The notes: generated by a model not told the origin, from the sequence alone. 64,000 nt of DNA from Anaerobiospirillum thomasii (GCF_900445255.1 NZ_UAPU01000005.1:631001-695000); one strand, 5' to 3'; shown: positions 28,162 to 39,650, numbered from the stretch's first letter. Translations and numbers: made by a program.

Positions 28162-28329
28162 TTATCTAACTTATGTTACTTTTTTTCATAGCTTTAAAAA
28201 TTATAGGTATTATTAATAATCTCACTCACTATCAGGCGTATAAAACTTTACATAAATTTAACAGTTTTTTTACTTATTTTTAAATGTTAATATGGCGCCA
28301 CTTAAAAAAACAAAAAATGAGGGTAATAC

Positions 28330-29694
28330 ATGCAAAGTTCGTGCAGGGGCGGAGATATTAAAAAAAATACAGAATGTTACTTTATACCAATTTTTGGAGA
28401 GCCTCTAAAAAATTGTCTGCAGGAGGACAGAGACAATCTGCTTTCAAACTCTATCTATTATCAGGCCATAGACAATGGCAAAAAACAGCTGTGGGTTAAA
28501 AACCTGCCAATATCAAAAGAGCTGCGTTTTGACTGTGACTATCGCAATGCCATAAGCGTCAGATCCGATCTTATGAAAGTTCTAAATCTATGTCTTGAGC
28601 AGGTGCCTGGTATTTTACATGATGCCATCTGCACAGCTTTTAGATCTCATAATGCGCTTTTAAATGACTATAACAATGTAAATATCAAGGATAAGATCTA
28701 TACGCACAAAACAGCGGCCAGTCAGCTGTTTAAAATAAGACATTTAGATACACTTCTGCGCAATCTTAATTTAAGTTATGAGCATCTTTTTTCAGATCTA
28801 AAACAGATAAGCTCCACGCACAATATAGCAGAAAGTCTTATTTTGAATAATAACAATAATTTAATGGCATTGCTTGAGAGCCGTCTTAAAATCCATCAAA
28901 AAGAACATACAGACATTTTAAAACCGTTTAAAAGCAAAAGAGAGTATCAGGATCATTTAAATCTCATCTGCAAAAAGCTCTACGGTCAAGGGAAAAAATA
29001 TACTTTAAAGCAAAGCGAGTGTGACAACCCTCAGGTCTTTGAGCAGATCTTTGAGTCTATATCCTATTTTAAAAGAAATTCCATTGCCTCATCGCTCAAT
29101 GACAATTACGGCCTGGCACAGACTACAATGCTCTCTATTTCCTTTTATCTTATTGCCATACGCTCTATGTTTAAAATTCAGACACCAAAAAGAAGCCTGT
29201 CTGTAGCCTACACCCCGGTGCAGATTATGCCGCCTCTGGTCTTGGGAGCCCTGCAGGCCACCTCACGCGTTATTGAGTTTATGGGCAGACACAACAGACT
29301 TTCATCTAAAAACTACACCCTGCCCAAGCTTAAGGATTTCACAACTATTTTAAGATATTTTATTCAGGGTAATATTAAGATTATGTACTGTGCCAACTGT
29401 GGCAGCGCAAGTCTTGTGTTTGCAGACAGTGTTGGCACTGATATGCTTGATAAAGGCTTTTTATATCTGTGTCATTCCTGTGAAACAGGACAGAAGGATC
29501 GTTTTATCTTTATTGATAATGTAGTGCAGTGTGCCTACAAGCAGCACATTAAATTTTATACAGGCAATAGAAAAAAGCTTTCAAGAAATACCATAAGCAA
29601 TAACACAAGGCACCTTAACAGCTATAATCCTAGCTATATTGGTGCCCTTGAGTATATGACACGTCACTTCAGTTCTGATAAAAGACAGCTCTAG
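28330..29694 (+). CDS. Zinc-ribbon protein of unknown function next to flagellin
   Basis: 454 residues. The only motif I can name is a likely four-cysteine zinc ribbon: Cys354 and Cys357 in YCANCGSASLVF, then Cys381 and Cys384 in LCHSCETGQKDRF. The order resembles the zinc site of the flagellar master regulator FlhC, and the gene converges on a flagellin with a 4-bp overlap, but it is more than twice the length of FlhC and I see no other match. The N-terminal 340 residues are helical and polar with no clear membrane segment. GAGGG precedes the ATG. Confidence 0.65.
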   Translation: MQSSCRGGDIKKNTECYFIPIFGEPLKNCLQEDRDNLLSNSIYYQAIDNGKKQLWVKNLPISKELRFDCDYRNAISVRSDLMKVLNLCLEQVPGILHDAICTAFRSHNALLNDYNNVNIKDKIYTHKTAASQLFKIRHLDTLLRNLNLSYEHLFSDLKQISSTHNIAESLILNNNNNLMALLESRLKIHQKEHTDILKPFKSKREYQDHLNLICKKLYGQGKKYTLKQSECDNPQVFEQIFESISYFKRNSIASSLNDNYGLAQTTMLSISFYLIAIRSMFKIQTPKRSLSVAYTPVQIMPPLVLGALQATSRVIEFMGRHNRLSSKNYTLPKLKDFTTILRYFIQGNIKIMYCANCGSASLVFADSVGTDMLDKGFLYLCHSCETGQKDRFIFIDNVVQCAYKQHIKFYTGNRKKLSRNTISNNTRHLNSYNPSYIGALEYMTRHFSSDKRQL

Positions 29695-30575
29695 TGTAAC
29701 AGTGACAATACAAAATTAGGTGTGGCATTGGCCTGCATCAATACCTGAGAGGCAGCCTTGGTGGCAATCTGGGCACTGACATAAGAGCAGGTTTCTTTGG
29801 CAAAGTCAGTATCTCTGATACGTGCCCTGGCATCTGACTCCTGTTCAACCTGTACGCTCTGATTGCGCTGTGTTGATTCAAGGCGGTTCATACTGGCGCC
29901 AAGCTCTGATCTGGCATTATCAACAGCAAGAATAAAGCCATCGATATTGGCAAGAACGTCCTGGGCATTTTCCTGTGTGGTTACATCAAACACATTATCT
30001 GTTGTATTGTAGCCATTGTTCATATTGCCGCCTGCAACCTGATGCAGATCCTCAAGTCTGTAAGAGGTGGATAGATCAATTCTGATCTTGTCACCCTCAT
30101 TGGCACCAACCTGCAAGGTTAAAAAGCCCTGAGCATCGATAAGACCGTTATTTGCACCTCTTAATAACTGCTCGCCGCCAAACTTGGTGGTACAGGCAAT
30201 CTTGGTGATCTCATTGCAAAGCTGGGTAACTTCCTGCTGCATTGATGCTCTGTCCTGCTCAGTATTGGTACCTGTAGAGCTCTGTACAGCAATAGTTCTG
30301 ATACGCTGCAGCAAAGAGGTAGTCTCATCAAGTGCTCCTTCTATAGTCTGAGCTAAGGCAATGCCATCGCTGGTATTGTGATAAGCCTGACTTTTACAGG
30401 ATATCTGAGAGGTAAAGCGATTTGAAATCTGCAGATTGGCAGGATTGTCCTTGGCAGTATTGATTTCCTTGCCTGAGCTTAATTTAGCCTGTGAAGAATC
30501 AAGAGTGCCATTGTTGATATTCAATGTGCGCATTGTGCCTAATGACTGCACATTAGTCTGAACATAAAGTGCCAT
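29691..30575 (-). CDS. Flagellin (intact, divergent copy)
   Basis: 294 residues. The D0/D1 N-terminus is MALYVQTNVQSLGTMRTLNI; the motif LSSGKEINTAKDNPANLQIS is a variant of the [16 protein letters not shown] seen in the other copies. The C-terminal helices include DTDFAKETCSYVSAQIATKA and end NFVLSLLH. It contains several cysteines, unusual for flagellin. The variable centre is short. It is exported by the flagellar type III system and polymerises into filament. This copy differs most from the others and may be a minor filament protein. AAGGAG precedes the ATG. Confidence 0.9.
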   Translation of the reverse strand: MALYVQTNVQSLGTMRTLNINNGTLDSSQAKLSSGKEINTAKDNPANLQISNRFTSQISCKSQAYHNTSDGIALAQTIEGALDETTSLLQRIRTIAVQSSTGTNTEQDRASMQQEVTQLCNEITKIACTTKFGGEQLLRGANNGLIDAQGFLTLQVGANEGDKIRIDLSTSYRLEDLHQVAGGNMNNGYNTTDNVFDVTTQENAQDVLANIDGFILAVDNARSELGASMNRLESTQRNQSVQVEQESDARARIRDTDFAKETCSYVSAQIATKAASQVLMQANATPNFVLSLLH

Positions 30576-30750
30576 ATTTCTCTCCTTGTTTTTTTCTATG
30601 GCACTGCAAATTAAATACCACTTTTAATAAAAATATTTAAGGTTATGTTTTATAAAAAGAATTTATGTATTTACAGCAAAAGATGGGCAAAGATAATGGC
30701 TATTACGGCAATATAGGAGGTCAACATTGCCGTTATACTCAAAAAGCGGT

Positions 30751-31275
30751 TTAAGCAGAAGATGCCTTTTTACGGCGTAAGGCTTTCATAAGTCCCATGC
30801 CAATTATGATAATAAAGACAATAAAGAAAGGATCTTCTAATATAATGGCAGCAGCAAATAAGGCTGTAAATATTATAGATAAGATAAATGAAGCAGGATC
30901 TTTGGCTATAGGCTGTATTTTACTGTTGCTCTTTATGTTGTCTTTGCCATTAACTGATGTACCTGCAGATGCTCTTTTGGTACTGTCTGAACCCGATCTT
31001 CTATATGATTTAGCCGATAATGTATTACTGCCACTGCTGTTTTGCGATCTGCTCTGTTTATAATTACTGCCTGTATTTTGATAGGATCTGACATCTTTTT
31101 GAGCAGCGTTTGCAGCATGGTCTTTTTTATTGCTCTTTGATAGCTGCTCACTTTTTTCAAGCAGTGCTGTTTCACTATGTCTTTTTATAGCTTCTATGGA
31201 GTTTTGTTGCATTTGCTCTATAAAAGCTACGAAATTGCCATCCTTGGGACCTGAAAATAAGCGACTGTAATCCAT
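30751..31275 (-). CDS. Membrane protein with disordered N-terminal region, function unknown
   Basis: 174 residues. The first 125 are polar and low in complexity (Ser, Asn, Lys), preceded by a short helical segment (VAFIEQMQQNSIEAIKRH). Two adjacent hydrophobic segments near the C-terminus (FILSIIFTALFAAAIIL and FFIVFIIIIGMGLMKAL) end in a basic tail. I do not recognise a family. It is isolated between eno and a flagellin gene. Confidence 0.55.
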   Translation of the reverse strand: MDYSRLFSGPKDGNFVAFIEQMQQNSIEAIKRHSETALLEKSEQLSKSNKKDHAANAAQKDVRSYQNTGSNYKQSRSQNSSGSNTLSAKSYRRSGSDSTKRASAGTSVNGKDNIKSNSKIQPIAKDPASFILSIIFTALFAAAIILEDPFFIVFIIIIGMGLMKALRRKKASSA

Positions 31276-31372
31276 GCCACACTCTCAAATAAAAAACACT
31301 CTCTTTATTATAAGCAAAAAATCAGGCTTAATTAAATGGCAGTGCGCATAGTTTTAAGATACAGTGTCATAA

Positions 31373-31413
31373 AAACAAAGCCTCACAATACAGATAATAT
31401 CATGAGGCTTTTT
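31373..31413. terminator. Terminator of eno (minus strand)
   Basis: AAGCCTCA and TGAGGCTT pair with a 16-base loop; T-rich on both sides. It lies 19 bp after the eno stop. Confidence 0.75.
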
Positions 31414-31431
31414 AGGTTGTTTTAGATGTTA

Positions 31432-32772
<1,341 letters not shown>

Positions 32773-32995
32773 TTAAAGGTGCAGGTTTAGTGCTTAGGAG
32801 ATAGTTAATTTGGTTAGCTATTGCTAACTATAACCCAAGACACCAAAATTTGAAAGTATTTTTTAAAAAATATTTTTAATTTTTTTTAAATACACCCTAA
32901 GTATAAAGTGTTGAAATAACAATACTTTGCATCTGATAATTAATATTAAAAACATTTATGTAAATTTTTTTTATACTTTTTAGGGGATTTATAGC

Positions 32996-33022
32996 TAAAG
33001 ATATCGTTTGCGTTGTCGTTAT
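32996..33022 (+). promoter_or_regulatory. Sigma-28-like flagellin promoter
   Basis: TAAAGATA, eleven bases, then GTCGTTAT, compared with the sigma-28 (FliA) consensus TAAAGTTT-N11-GCCGATAA. It lies 67 bp upstream of the flagellin start codon. Confidence 0.7.
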
Positions 33023-33088
33023 AAGGAGTATCTTAAAGAAAGATAATAAACAAAAGTTAAATAGAGTTAAGATAATGGAGATATACCT

Positions 33089-33981
33089 ATGGCACTTTTT
33101 GTAAATACCAACGTTTCGTCAATCAATGGCCAGCGCAATCTTACCAATGCTACCAATAACTTAAATACCACTTATCAGAGATTATCCTCTGGTCTGCTGG
33201 TCTGCGTATTAACTCAGCAAAGGACGATGCTGCCGGCCTGCAGATCTCTGATCGTTTAACCTCACAGATCAACGGTTTAAACCAGGGCAATCGCAATACC
33301 AATGACGCCATTGCTTTAGCTCAGACTGCCGAAGGTGCTATGGATGAAATGACTTCTATGTTACAGCGCATCCGTACCCTTGCTGTACAGTCAACCAACG
33401 GTACCAATAATGCCAAGGATCGTGAGGCTATTCAGCAGGAAGTTACTCAGCTGTCAAATGAGATTACCCGTATTGCCTGTCAGACCAAGTTTGGTGGTAA
33501 CTCAATTTTAAACGGTAGTCTTGCCGCAAACTCTTTAGTTAAATCAGGTGGCTTAATTACCGTACAGGTTGGCGCCTACAAGGGTGACACACTTGAGTTA
33601 AAAGGTTTTAGTGATGGCTTTGCTATAAGTATTCTAGGTGACGGTAAAACAGCCGCTGATAACGGATTTGAAGGTACAGAATTTAAAGTAACAAAACAGT
33701 CAGAAGCTTCCGCTGCTATAACTACTGTTGATGACTTTATCGCCGCTATCGACAAGCAGCGCGCTCACTTAGGTGCTATGCAGAACCGTATGGAATCATC
33801 AATTCGCAATCAGTCAAATGTTTCCATGAACGTATCTGATGCCCGTGCCCGTATCCGTGATACAGACTTTGCCGAAGAGTCAGCTAAACTGTCACAGCAG
33901 ACCATCATTCAGCAGGCAGCTTCATCCATGCTGACACAGGCCAACTCAAGACCACAGCTGGCTTTATCACTGCTTGGCTAA
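33089..33981 (+). pseudogene. Flagellin with 8-bp tandem duplication causing a frameshift
   Basis: Starts [20 protein letters not shown] like the intact flagellin at 55089-55988. At 33189-33204 the octamer CTGGTCTG occurs twice in a row, whereas the related genes have it once. The extra 8 bp shifts the frame within [11 protein letters not shown], so translation fails soon after residue 36. The rest of the gene is fully open in the shifted frame to the normal C-terminus ending QLALSLLG. Loss of one repeat would restore a full flagellin of about 294 residues. All other signals (sigma-28-like promoter, ribosome site, terminator) look intact, which points to a recent or reversible event. Confidence 0.85.
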
Positions 33982-34006
33982 TTATCTATACATATAGTGC
34001 TTTGTC

Positions 34007-34031
34007 AAAGGAGGCTTCGGCCTCCTTTTTT
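34007..34031 (+). terminator. Terminator of the frameshifted flagellin gene
   Basis: AAAGGAGGC and GCCTCCTTT around a TTCG tetraloop, followed by a T-run. Confidence 0.92.
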
Positions 34032-34272
34032 GTTGTTTTTAAAATAGGATTTTCCGCCCTGACGCACCTTGACTTCTAAAAATGCCTGTTTGGTTGTACT
34101 ACTGTGTACAAAGGATAAGATAAAAAAAAGTACTGCTCTAATAAGACCGGCCCCCTGTCTTTTGTTTGCTACATAAATTATTTACACTTGGGCAGAGCAA
34201 TTTAGATACAAAACTTCTATCTCAAAGGTTTGCGTATTTGAGATCAAAATCACCTGTAAAGACAAAGAGCCT

Positions 34273-35040
34273 TTAACTGCCAAGGCGTCTGAACAACTCA
34301 CCTGCAAGTGATAAATAGGCACGGGCTCCTTGTGATGATTTGTCATAGAGCATAACCGGTCTGCCTATACTTGCACATTCGGCAAGTCTTGGTGAGAAAG
34401 GAATGACACTGTCAAAGAGCAGATTGGTAAACTGCTTTTTAAGCTCAAGGCTTATCTGCTCAGAAAAGCTTTCATTTTCCTCAAAGAGCACTCTGACAAT
34501 ACCTAAAAGCTCAATATGGGAGCGATCAGTGGCATTCAATCTGTCAAAAAGATCGACTATGGCATTTAAAGAGTCAAGAGCAAAGAACTCGCATGGCATA
34601 GGTATTAACAGATAATCTGATGCACACAGGGCATTTATAGTCAGAAGATTTAACGATGGAGGTGTATCTATAAAGATAAAATCATAATCATCAGCTATAT
34701 TTGCAAGTACATTCTTTAATTTAAGTTCACCGTCTGCATCACCATAAAAGGCCACAGGCACAGCTGTAAGATCATCAGATGATGGAATAAGATCAAAATT
34801 GCCAGGATTATATCTTCTGATAACGCTTTTGACATCCATATCGGCAATAAGACATCCTGCCATGCAGTTGCCACTCTCTGATCTCTGTGCAGAAAGTGCA
34901 ACAGTGGCTGAACCCTGCGGATCAAGATCCACAAGCAAAACGCGGCGACGTGTGGCGGCAATGGCACAGGCTAAATTGACTGCTGTTGTTGTTTTACTTG
35001 AACCGCCCTTCTGATTGGCAATAGTTATTATCTTGGCCAT
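34273..35040 (-). CDS. ParA/Soj-family ATPase
   Basis: 255 residues. A deviant Walker A motif KGGSSKTTT opens the protein (MAKIITIANQKGGSSKTTTA), with VDLDPQGSATVAL and the Walker B-like FIFIDTPPSL following. The usual KGGVGKT glycine is serine here. ParA proteins segregate DNA or position cell-pole structures. No parB gene or parS site is adjacent, so this orphan may act on another cargo, for example chemotaxis or flagellar placement given nearby motility and signalling genes; that is only inference. Confidence 0.88.
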   Translation of the reverse strand: MAKIITIANQKGGSSKTTTAVNLACAIAATRRRVLLVDLDPQGSATVALSAQRSESGNCMAGCLIADMDVKSVIRRYNPGNFDLIPSSDDLTAVPVAFYGDADGELKLKNVLANIADDYDFIFIDTPPSLNLLTINALCASDYLLIPMPCEFFALDSLNAIVDLFDRLNATDRSHIELLGIVRVLFEENESFSEQISLELKKQFTNLLFDSVIPFSPRLAECASIGRPVMLYDKSSQGARAYLSLAGELFRRLGS

Positions 35041-35316
35041 AACGATAAACTCTTGTGTATTGCCTTATATATAGAATAAATTTTTAAAATTTACAAGATT
35101 TTATAGGTATTTAGCGTGATACAGCATGCTTTTTTGATAAAAGATTATACCAAGGTCAACTTTCTAAAATTTGTCTGGCAAGTAACACTTTGCATACTTT
35201 TCCTCATCTTTAGTAACACAGATCCCTATTTTGTCGGCAAAAATTGCATTTACCCCCCCTGCAGTCCTATAATTATTACTGTGATTTTTATTATACAAAT
35301 GCGAGGCTGACGCATT

Positions 35317-37995
35317 ATGCTCTGGGATTTTGCGGGTACAGAAAAAAAGTTTAAAGTTGATAATGCACGTCTTGATTCAAGGTTGAAACGCAGCAAGAAA
35401 AATATGTCTGCCTATGGCGTCATTGTCTTTTTTCTCTTTATCTTTTTTACAGCCTTAGGTCTGTTTTTACTGCGCTCTACCATTTTAAACAATTCACATG
35501 TACTAGGCAATGAAATTGCCTCAAGGGCCAATACCAAAATCCTTGATTTTATAGACAAGCAAAAAGAGGTTTTACATATTGTAGGCCACTATGCTGAAAA
35601 TGAGATTGAAAGAGCGCATCAGGCAGGAGAGAGCTTTGATGAAAAGGCTTTTGTCAAAGAAGTAAAATCTTTAGTCTCACACAGCTTTGCCCCTTTTGAC
35701 TATACCTTCTATGGCTGCTTTGATGGCAAGATGGTCACATCAGAGAGCAATGCAAAAGACTGCTTTTTATCCAATCCGCATCTTGAGCCAAAAACTGATG
35801 CCGCCTACTGGTACAGCGTAATAGACAGCATGGGGATGCATGAAAGGAACAAATTCACTACCAATGATATTGTGCTCTTTTTGCACAACTCAAAGGAAAG
35901 CGAGTCAAATAAAACTATTTTCACTCTGGCTACCAAGATTAATGCCAAGGGAGATGCCATTGCCTTTGATTTTATCTCCACCAAATCACCGCGTGAGATC
36001 TATCTTGACGGTATACCTGATACCTACTCCTACTTCCTTTTAGATCCTCAGGGTCAGATCATTCTCTTTCACAATGACAGGGACAATGACAAGCCTTTTG
36101 ATGTCGACAAGGCACAGATCTTTGTCAACTCTATCTTTACCAAATTTATAGATAAAAAGGCCAGCACCGAGATCTTTGAGAAAAATCTAAGAGTGAGTGG
36201 TCCTGGCGGACACAGTGTGCATGTCTATGCCCATCATGATGAGGTTACAGGCTGGTACACCATACTTACCACTCCGTATGCACGTGTGCTTGATGAGTAC
36301 AATTTTATTTTCAATATCTTCATCTGTATTGTCACACTGTTTTTAGTTGTTGAGATCAGCATGCTCTATCGTGAGTTTCATCTGTCCCGTCAGATTGAAA
36401 TGACCAATGAATCATTAAAAGTGCTTGGCAACTCCTACAATGACATTATACGCATAGACTTTAACAACAAACGCTTTACGCTTCTTAAGTCCACGGACAG
36501 AATGCGTGACAGTATAGGACAGAGCAACGATACAGGACTTTTATTTGATTACTTTAAAAAAGTGCTGCGCGATGATGAGTGGGAATCATTTTATGAAAAC
36601 TACTCACTTGCAAGTCAGGAGCACCTGTCTGTAAATCGCATACGCGATATGGGTCATGACTTTATGATCATGGATCCTGACGGACTGTACCGCTGGTATA
36701 ATATACGTCTGCTCTTTGATGAGTCCATGGATATCAATGACAGTATCCTGGCCATAAAGCTTGTAGATGAGGACAAGCTTTTGGAGATTGAACAAAAGCA
36801 GCTTTTAAAGGATGCTCTTGCCATGAGTCATAAGAATGAGGAGTCAAAGAGTATATTCTTCTCCAACATGTCCCATGATATGCGTACACCTTTAAACGGC
36901 ATTATGGGTCTGTGTGCCATGGCTGTAAATCATGTTGATGACAAAGAGCGTACATTAGAGACCATAAACAAGATCACAACTACATCAAAGCAGCTTTTAA
37001 GCCTGATTGATGATATTTTAGAGATTGCCCGACCAGAACAGCAGCTGACATTAAACCGCGAGAAATTCAATCTGCATCAGAGTTTAAATGAATGTCTTGA
37101 TCTGTTTACAGCACAGGCCAAACAGGAGCAGAAAACTCTTAAGGTCAATTATGAGCTGCAGCATGAAAATCTCATTGGCGACTTTCCAAAACTGCGTCAG
37201 ATTTTAAACAATCTTATATCCAATTCATTTAAATACTCACAACATGGCGCCACCATCTCCTTCTCGGTACGTGAGGTGGTTGAGCAGCATCTGCCGCAGT
37301 TTATCTTTGAGATAAAAGATACAGGCATAGGCATGACCCCTGAGTTTTTAAAGAATCTTTATGTACCGTATATACGTGAAGAGCGCATGAGCAATGTCAA
37401 GGGTACAGGTCTTGGCATGCCTATTGTTAAAAATCTGGTGCACAAGATGTGCGGCAATATTCATGTCACCTCAGCTTTGGGCGTTGGTACTACATTTATT
37501 GTCACCATACCTTTTGAAATTGATACAGAATGCGCTCAGGCTCAAAAACATCAGGAACCTGAAAATGCTCCTGCTGAGATTGATGCCTCTGGTATTTTAA
37601 AAGGACTTAGAATACTTGTCGTTGAGGATAATGAGCTTAATATGGAGATTGCCGAGGATATACTCTCCATGAAGGGCGCCATCATCTCCAAAGCCTGGAA
37701 CGGCAGGGAAGCTGTTGATATCTTTACCCAAAGAGGCTCTGATTTTGATGCCATATTGATGGATATGCGCATGCCTGTGATGGATGGTCTGCAGGCTACA
37801 GCCGCCATTCGTGCCCTTAAGGAAAATAGCTGGGCGCAGCAGATACCTATTATTGCAGTAACTGCCAATGCCTTTGCCGAGGACATCAGTGCCACTCATG
37901 CCACAGGCATGAATGCCCATGTCTCAAAACCTATTGACTTTAAAATTCTTGAAAAGACTCTCTATCGTCTTATCAAAAAGAATAAGGAGCTCTAA
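35317..37995 (+). CDS. Hybrid sensor histidine kinase with receiver domain
   Basis: 892 residues. Order: membrane segment near 32-55; a periplasmic sensing region to about 330 (Cache-like by position, not proved by motif); second membrane segment near 335-355; HisKA with His520 in FFSNMSHDMRTPLNGIMGL; an HATPase domain with NLISNSFKYSQHG and DTGIGMTPEF; a receiver domain with Asp816 in AILMDMRMPVMDG. It senses an external signal and passes phosphate to its own receiver and then to the HPt protein encoded next. It is first in a three-gene operon; GAGG precedes the ATG. Confidence 0.93.
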   Translation: MLWDFAGTEKKFKVDNARLDSRLKRSKKNMSAYGVIVFFLFIFFTALGLFLLRSTILNNSHVLGNEIASRANTKILDFIDKQKEVLHIVGHYAENEIERAHQAGESFDEKAFVKEVKSLVSHSFAPFDYTFYGCFDGKMVTSESNAKDCFLSNPHLEPKTDAAYWYSVIDSMGMHERNKFTTNDIVLFLHNSKESESNKTIFTLATKINAKGDAIAFDFISTKSPREIYLDGIPDTYSYFLLDPQGQIILFHNDRDNDKPFDVDKAQIFVNSIFTKFIDKKASTEIFEKNLRVSGPGGHSVHVYAHHDEVTGWYTILTTPYARVLDEYNFIFNIFICIVTLFLVVEISMLYREFHLSRQIEMTNESLKVLGNSYNDIIRIDFNNKRFTLLKSTDRMRDSIGQSNDTGLLFDYFKKVLRDDEWESFYENYSLASQEHLSVNRIRDMGHDFMIMDPDGLYRWYNIRLLFDESMDINDSILAIKLVDEDKLLEIEQKQLLKDALAMSHKNEESKSIFFSNMSHDMRTPLNGIMGLCAMAVNHVDDKERTLETINKITTTSKQLLSLIDDILEIARPEQQLTLNREKFNLHQSLNECLDLFTAQAKQEQKTLKVNYELQHENLIGDFPKLRQILNNLISNSFKYSQHGATISFSVREVVEQHLPQFIFEIKDTGIGMTPEFLKNLYVPYIREERMSNVKGTGLGMPIVKNLVHKMCGNIHVTSALGVGTTFIVTIPFEIDTECAQAQKHQEPENAPAEIDASGILKGLRILVVEDNELNMEIAEDILSMKGAIISKAWNGREAVDIFTQRGSDFDAILMDMRMPVMDGLQATAAIRALKENSWAQQIPIIAVTANAFAEDISATHATGMNAHVSKPIDFKILEKTLYRLIKKNKEL

Positions 37996-37996
37996 T

Positions 37997-38347
37997 ATGC
38001 AGCTTGATGAACTTAGCGAATATATAAATATAGATATAAAAGGTTCACTTGAGAGATTTTCAAACTTTGAGCCTATGTATATCAAATATTTAAAACGCTT
38101 TAATCAGGATCCTACCTTTGATGCCTTTGAGCTTAGCATCAGAGATAACAATCTTGAGGAAATTGAAAATACTGCTCATACCTTAAAAGGAATATGCGGC
38201 AATTTAGGCCTTAGCGACCTTTTTGATGTCTACAATGAAATTGTGCAGGCTGTGCGAAGCCATGAAAATGATAAAATTGGACAGTTGGCCCAAAGAGCTA
38301 TTGCCGATACATTAAAATATCGCGAAATTTTGTCCAAGCTTGATTGA
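37997..38347 (+). CDS. HPt-domain phosphotransfer protein
   Basis: 116 residues from ATG 37997, which follows AAGGAG; an upstream in-frame ATG would place the start inside the kinase gene. A single HPt domain, with phosphorylated His61 in ENTAHTLKGICGNLG. It would carry phosphate from the hybrid kinase receiver to the next response regulator. It starts just after the kinase stop, implying translational coupling. Confidence 0.9.
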   Translation: MQLDELSEYINIDIKGSLERFSNFEPMYIKYLKRFNQDPTFDAFELSIRDNNLEEIENTAHTLKGICGNLGLSDLFDVYNEIVQAVRSHENDKIGQLAQRAIADTLKYREILSKLD

Positions 38348-38375
38348 TTAAGATAATACAGGCAGATAAGAAACC

Positions 38376-39464
38376 ATGGAAAATATAAGCAATACCATAC
38401 TTATCATCGACGATGTGGAGATGAACAGGGATATTCTACAACTGCAGTTTTTTAAAGAATATAACACTGTTTGCTGTTCCAATGGACTTGAGGGACTTAA
38501 CTATGTAAAGGAGCATGGCGAGCATATTGTGGCTGTGCTTTTAGATATTGTCATGCCTGTGATGACAGGTACAGAGTTTTTAGAGCAGATAAGACGTTTC
38601 AATCTTATTCCCAATGTACCTATCTTTGTCATAACAGCAGAAAATGACGAGGGCAAGCAGCTTGACTCTTTTGACTATGGTATTACAGATATTATCTCCA
38701 AGCCCTTTAACACCAAGTTTTTATGCAGGCGCGTAGAGTCACAGATAGATCTGTATTTAACCAGACGCTCACTTGAGTACACCAATTACAAGCAGTCAAT
38801 TACCATTGCCAATCAGGCCAAGGAAATTGCCAAGGTTTCAACCAATATTATTGCCACACTGGCTGTGGCCATTGAGTTTAGATCTGGCGAGACAGGCAAG
38901 CATATCAACTCTATAAAAAGACTGACCTACAATGCCCTCAATCTTATGCGCAAAAACAGATTTACAGGCTGTGAGTTTTTATCTGACAAACAGATAAGCG
39001 ATATAACCTATGCCTCGGTGCTACACGATATTGGCAAGATTGCTGTACCTGACTCAATTTTAAACAAGCCTGGACGTTTAACACCTGAGGAGTTTGATGT
39101 TATAAAGTCACACACTCTATCTGGCTGCGAGATTATAGACAGAATTGGCTATAAGGATAATATGGTGTTGCGCTATGCCTATGATATCTGCCGCCATCAT
39201 CATGAAAGATGGGATGGCAATGGATATCCTGATAAATTAAAGGGCAATGAGATCTCAATCTGGGCACAGCTTATCTCTATTATCGATGTTTACGATGCCC
39301 TGACACAGGAGCGCTGCTACAAGACAGCCTTTAGCAAGGAAAAAGCTTTATCCATGATTGAAAACAAAGAGTGCGGTATTTTCAATCCAGAGCTTGTAGA
39401 TTTCTTTATTGCCAATATTGATGAGATAACACGCGACAATCAGGCTGAGATTGACAATCTATAA
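38376..39464 (+). CDS. Response regulator with HD-GYP domain
   Basis: 362 residues. The receiver domain has the acceptor Asp57 in AVLLDIVMPVMTG. The HD-GYP domain has the His217-Asp218 pair in VLHDIGKIAVPDS and the HHHERWDGNGYPDKLKG segment at 274-290. HD-GYP enzymes hydrolyse cyclic di-GMP (some act on cGAMP), so phosphorylation may lower cyclic di-GMP and favour motility. It is the last gene of the kinase-HPt-regulator operon and so probably the output of that relay. Confidence 0.93.
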   Translation: MENISNTILIIDDVEMNRDILQLQFFKEYNTVCCSNGLEGLNYVKEHGEHIVAVLLDIVMPVMTGTEFLEQIRRFNLIPNVPIFVITAENDEGKQLDSFDYGITDIISKPFNTKFLCRRVESQIDLYLTRRSLEYTNYKQSITIANQAKEIAKVSTNIIATLAVAIEFRSGETGKHINSIKRLTYNALNLMRKNRFTGCEFLSDKQISDITYASVLHDIGKIAVPDSILNKPGRLTPEEFDVIKSHTLSGCEIIDRIGYKDNMVLRYAYDICRHHHERWDGNGYPDKLKGNEISIWAQLISIIDVYDALTQERCYKTAFSKEKALSMIENKECGIFNPELVDFFIANIDEITRDNQAEIDNL

Positions 39465-39650
39465 GGGCACATGCGGCTTTTTTTACCATATAGCTTAAAA
39501 GCTGCATTTAATGCTTAAAATTTGCCGGCTATCTGCTTACAATAGCAGCTGTGGAAGGCAAATTAGCTTGTGTATATTTTTTCATTGTAACTGTACAACT
39601 ACACATATATAATAGCCCAACTTTTTTCATTAACTTTTGAGGATATGCTA

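Noticed and set aside
30576-30680. Sigma-28 promoter for the flagellin at 29691-30575
   Set aside because: A TAAAAGTG element and a GCCATAGA element occur but are about 16 bases apart, too far for the consensus. I could not support a promoter call.
34273-35040. ParA as a sign of a plasmid or integrated island
   Set aside because: No parB, replication gene or integrase is adjacent, and neighbours are ordinary chromosomal genes; base composition does not differ visibly.
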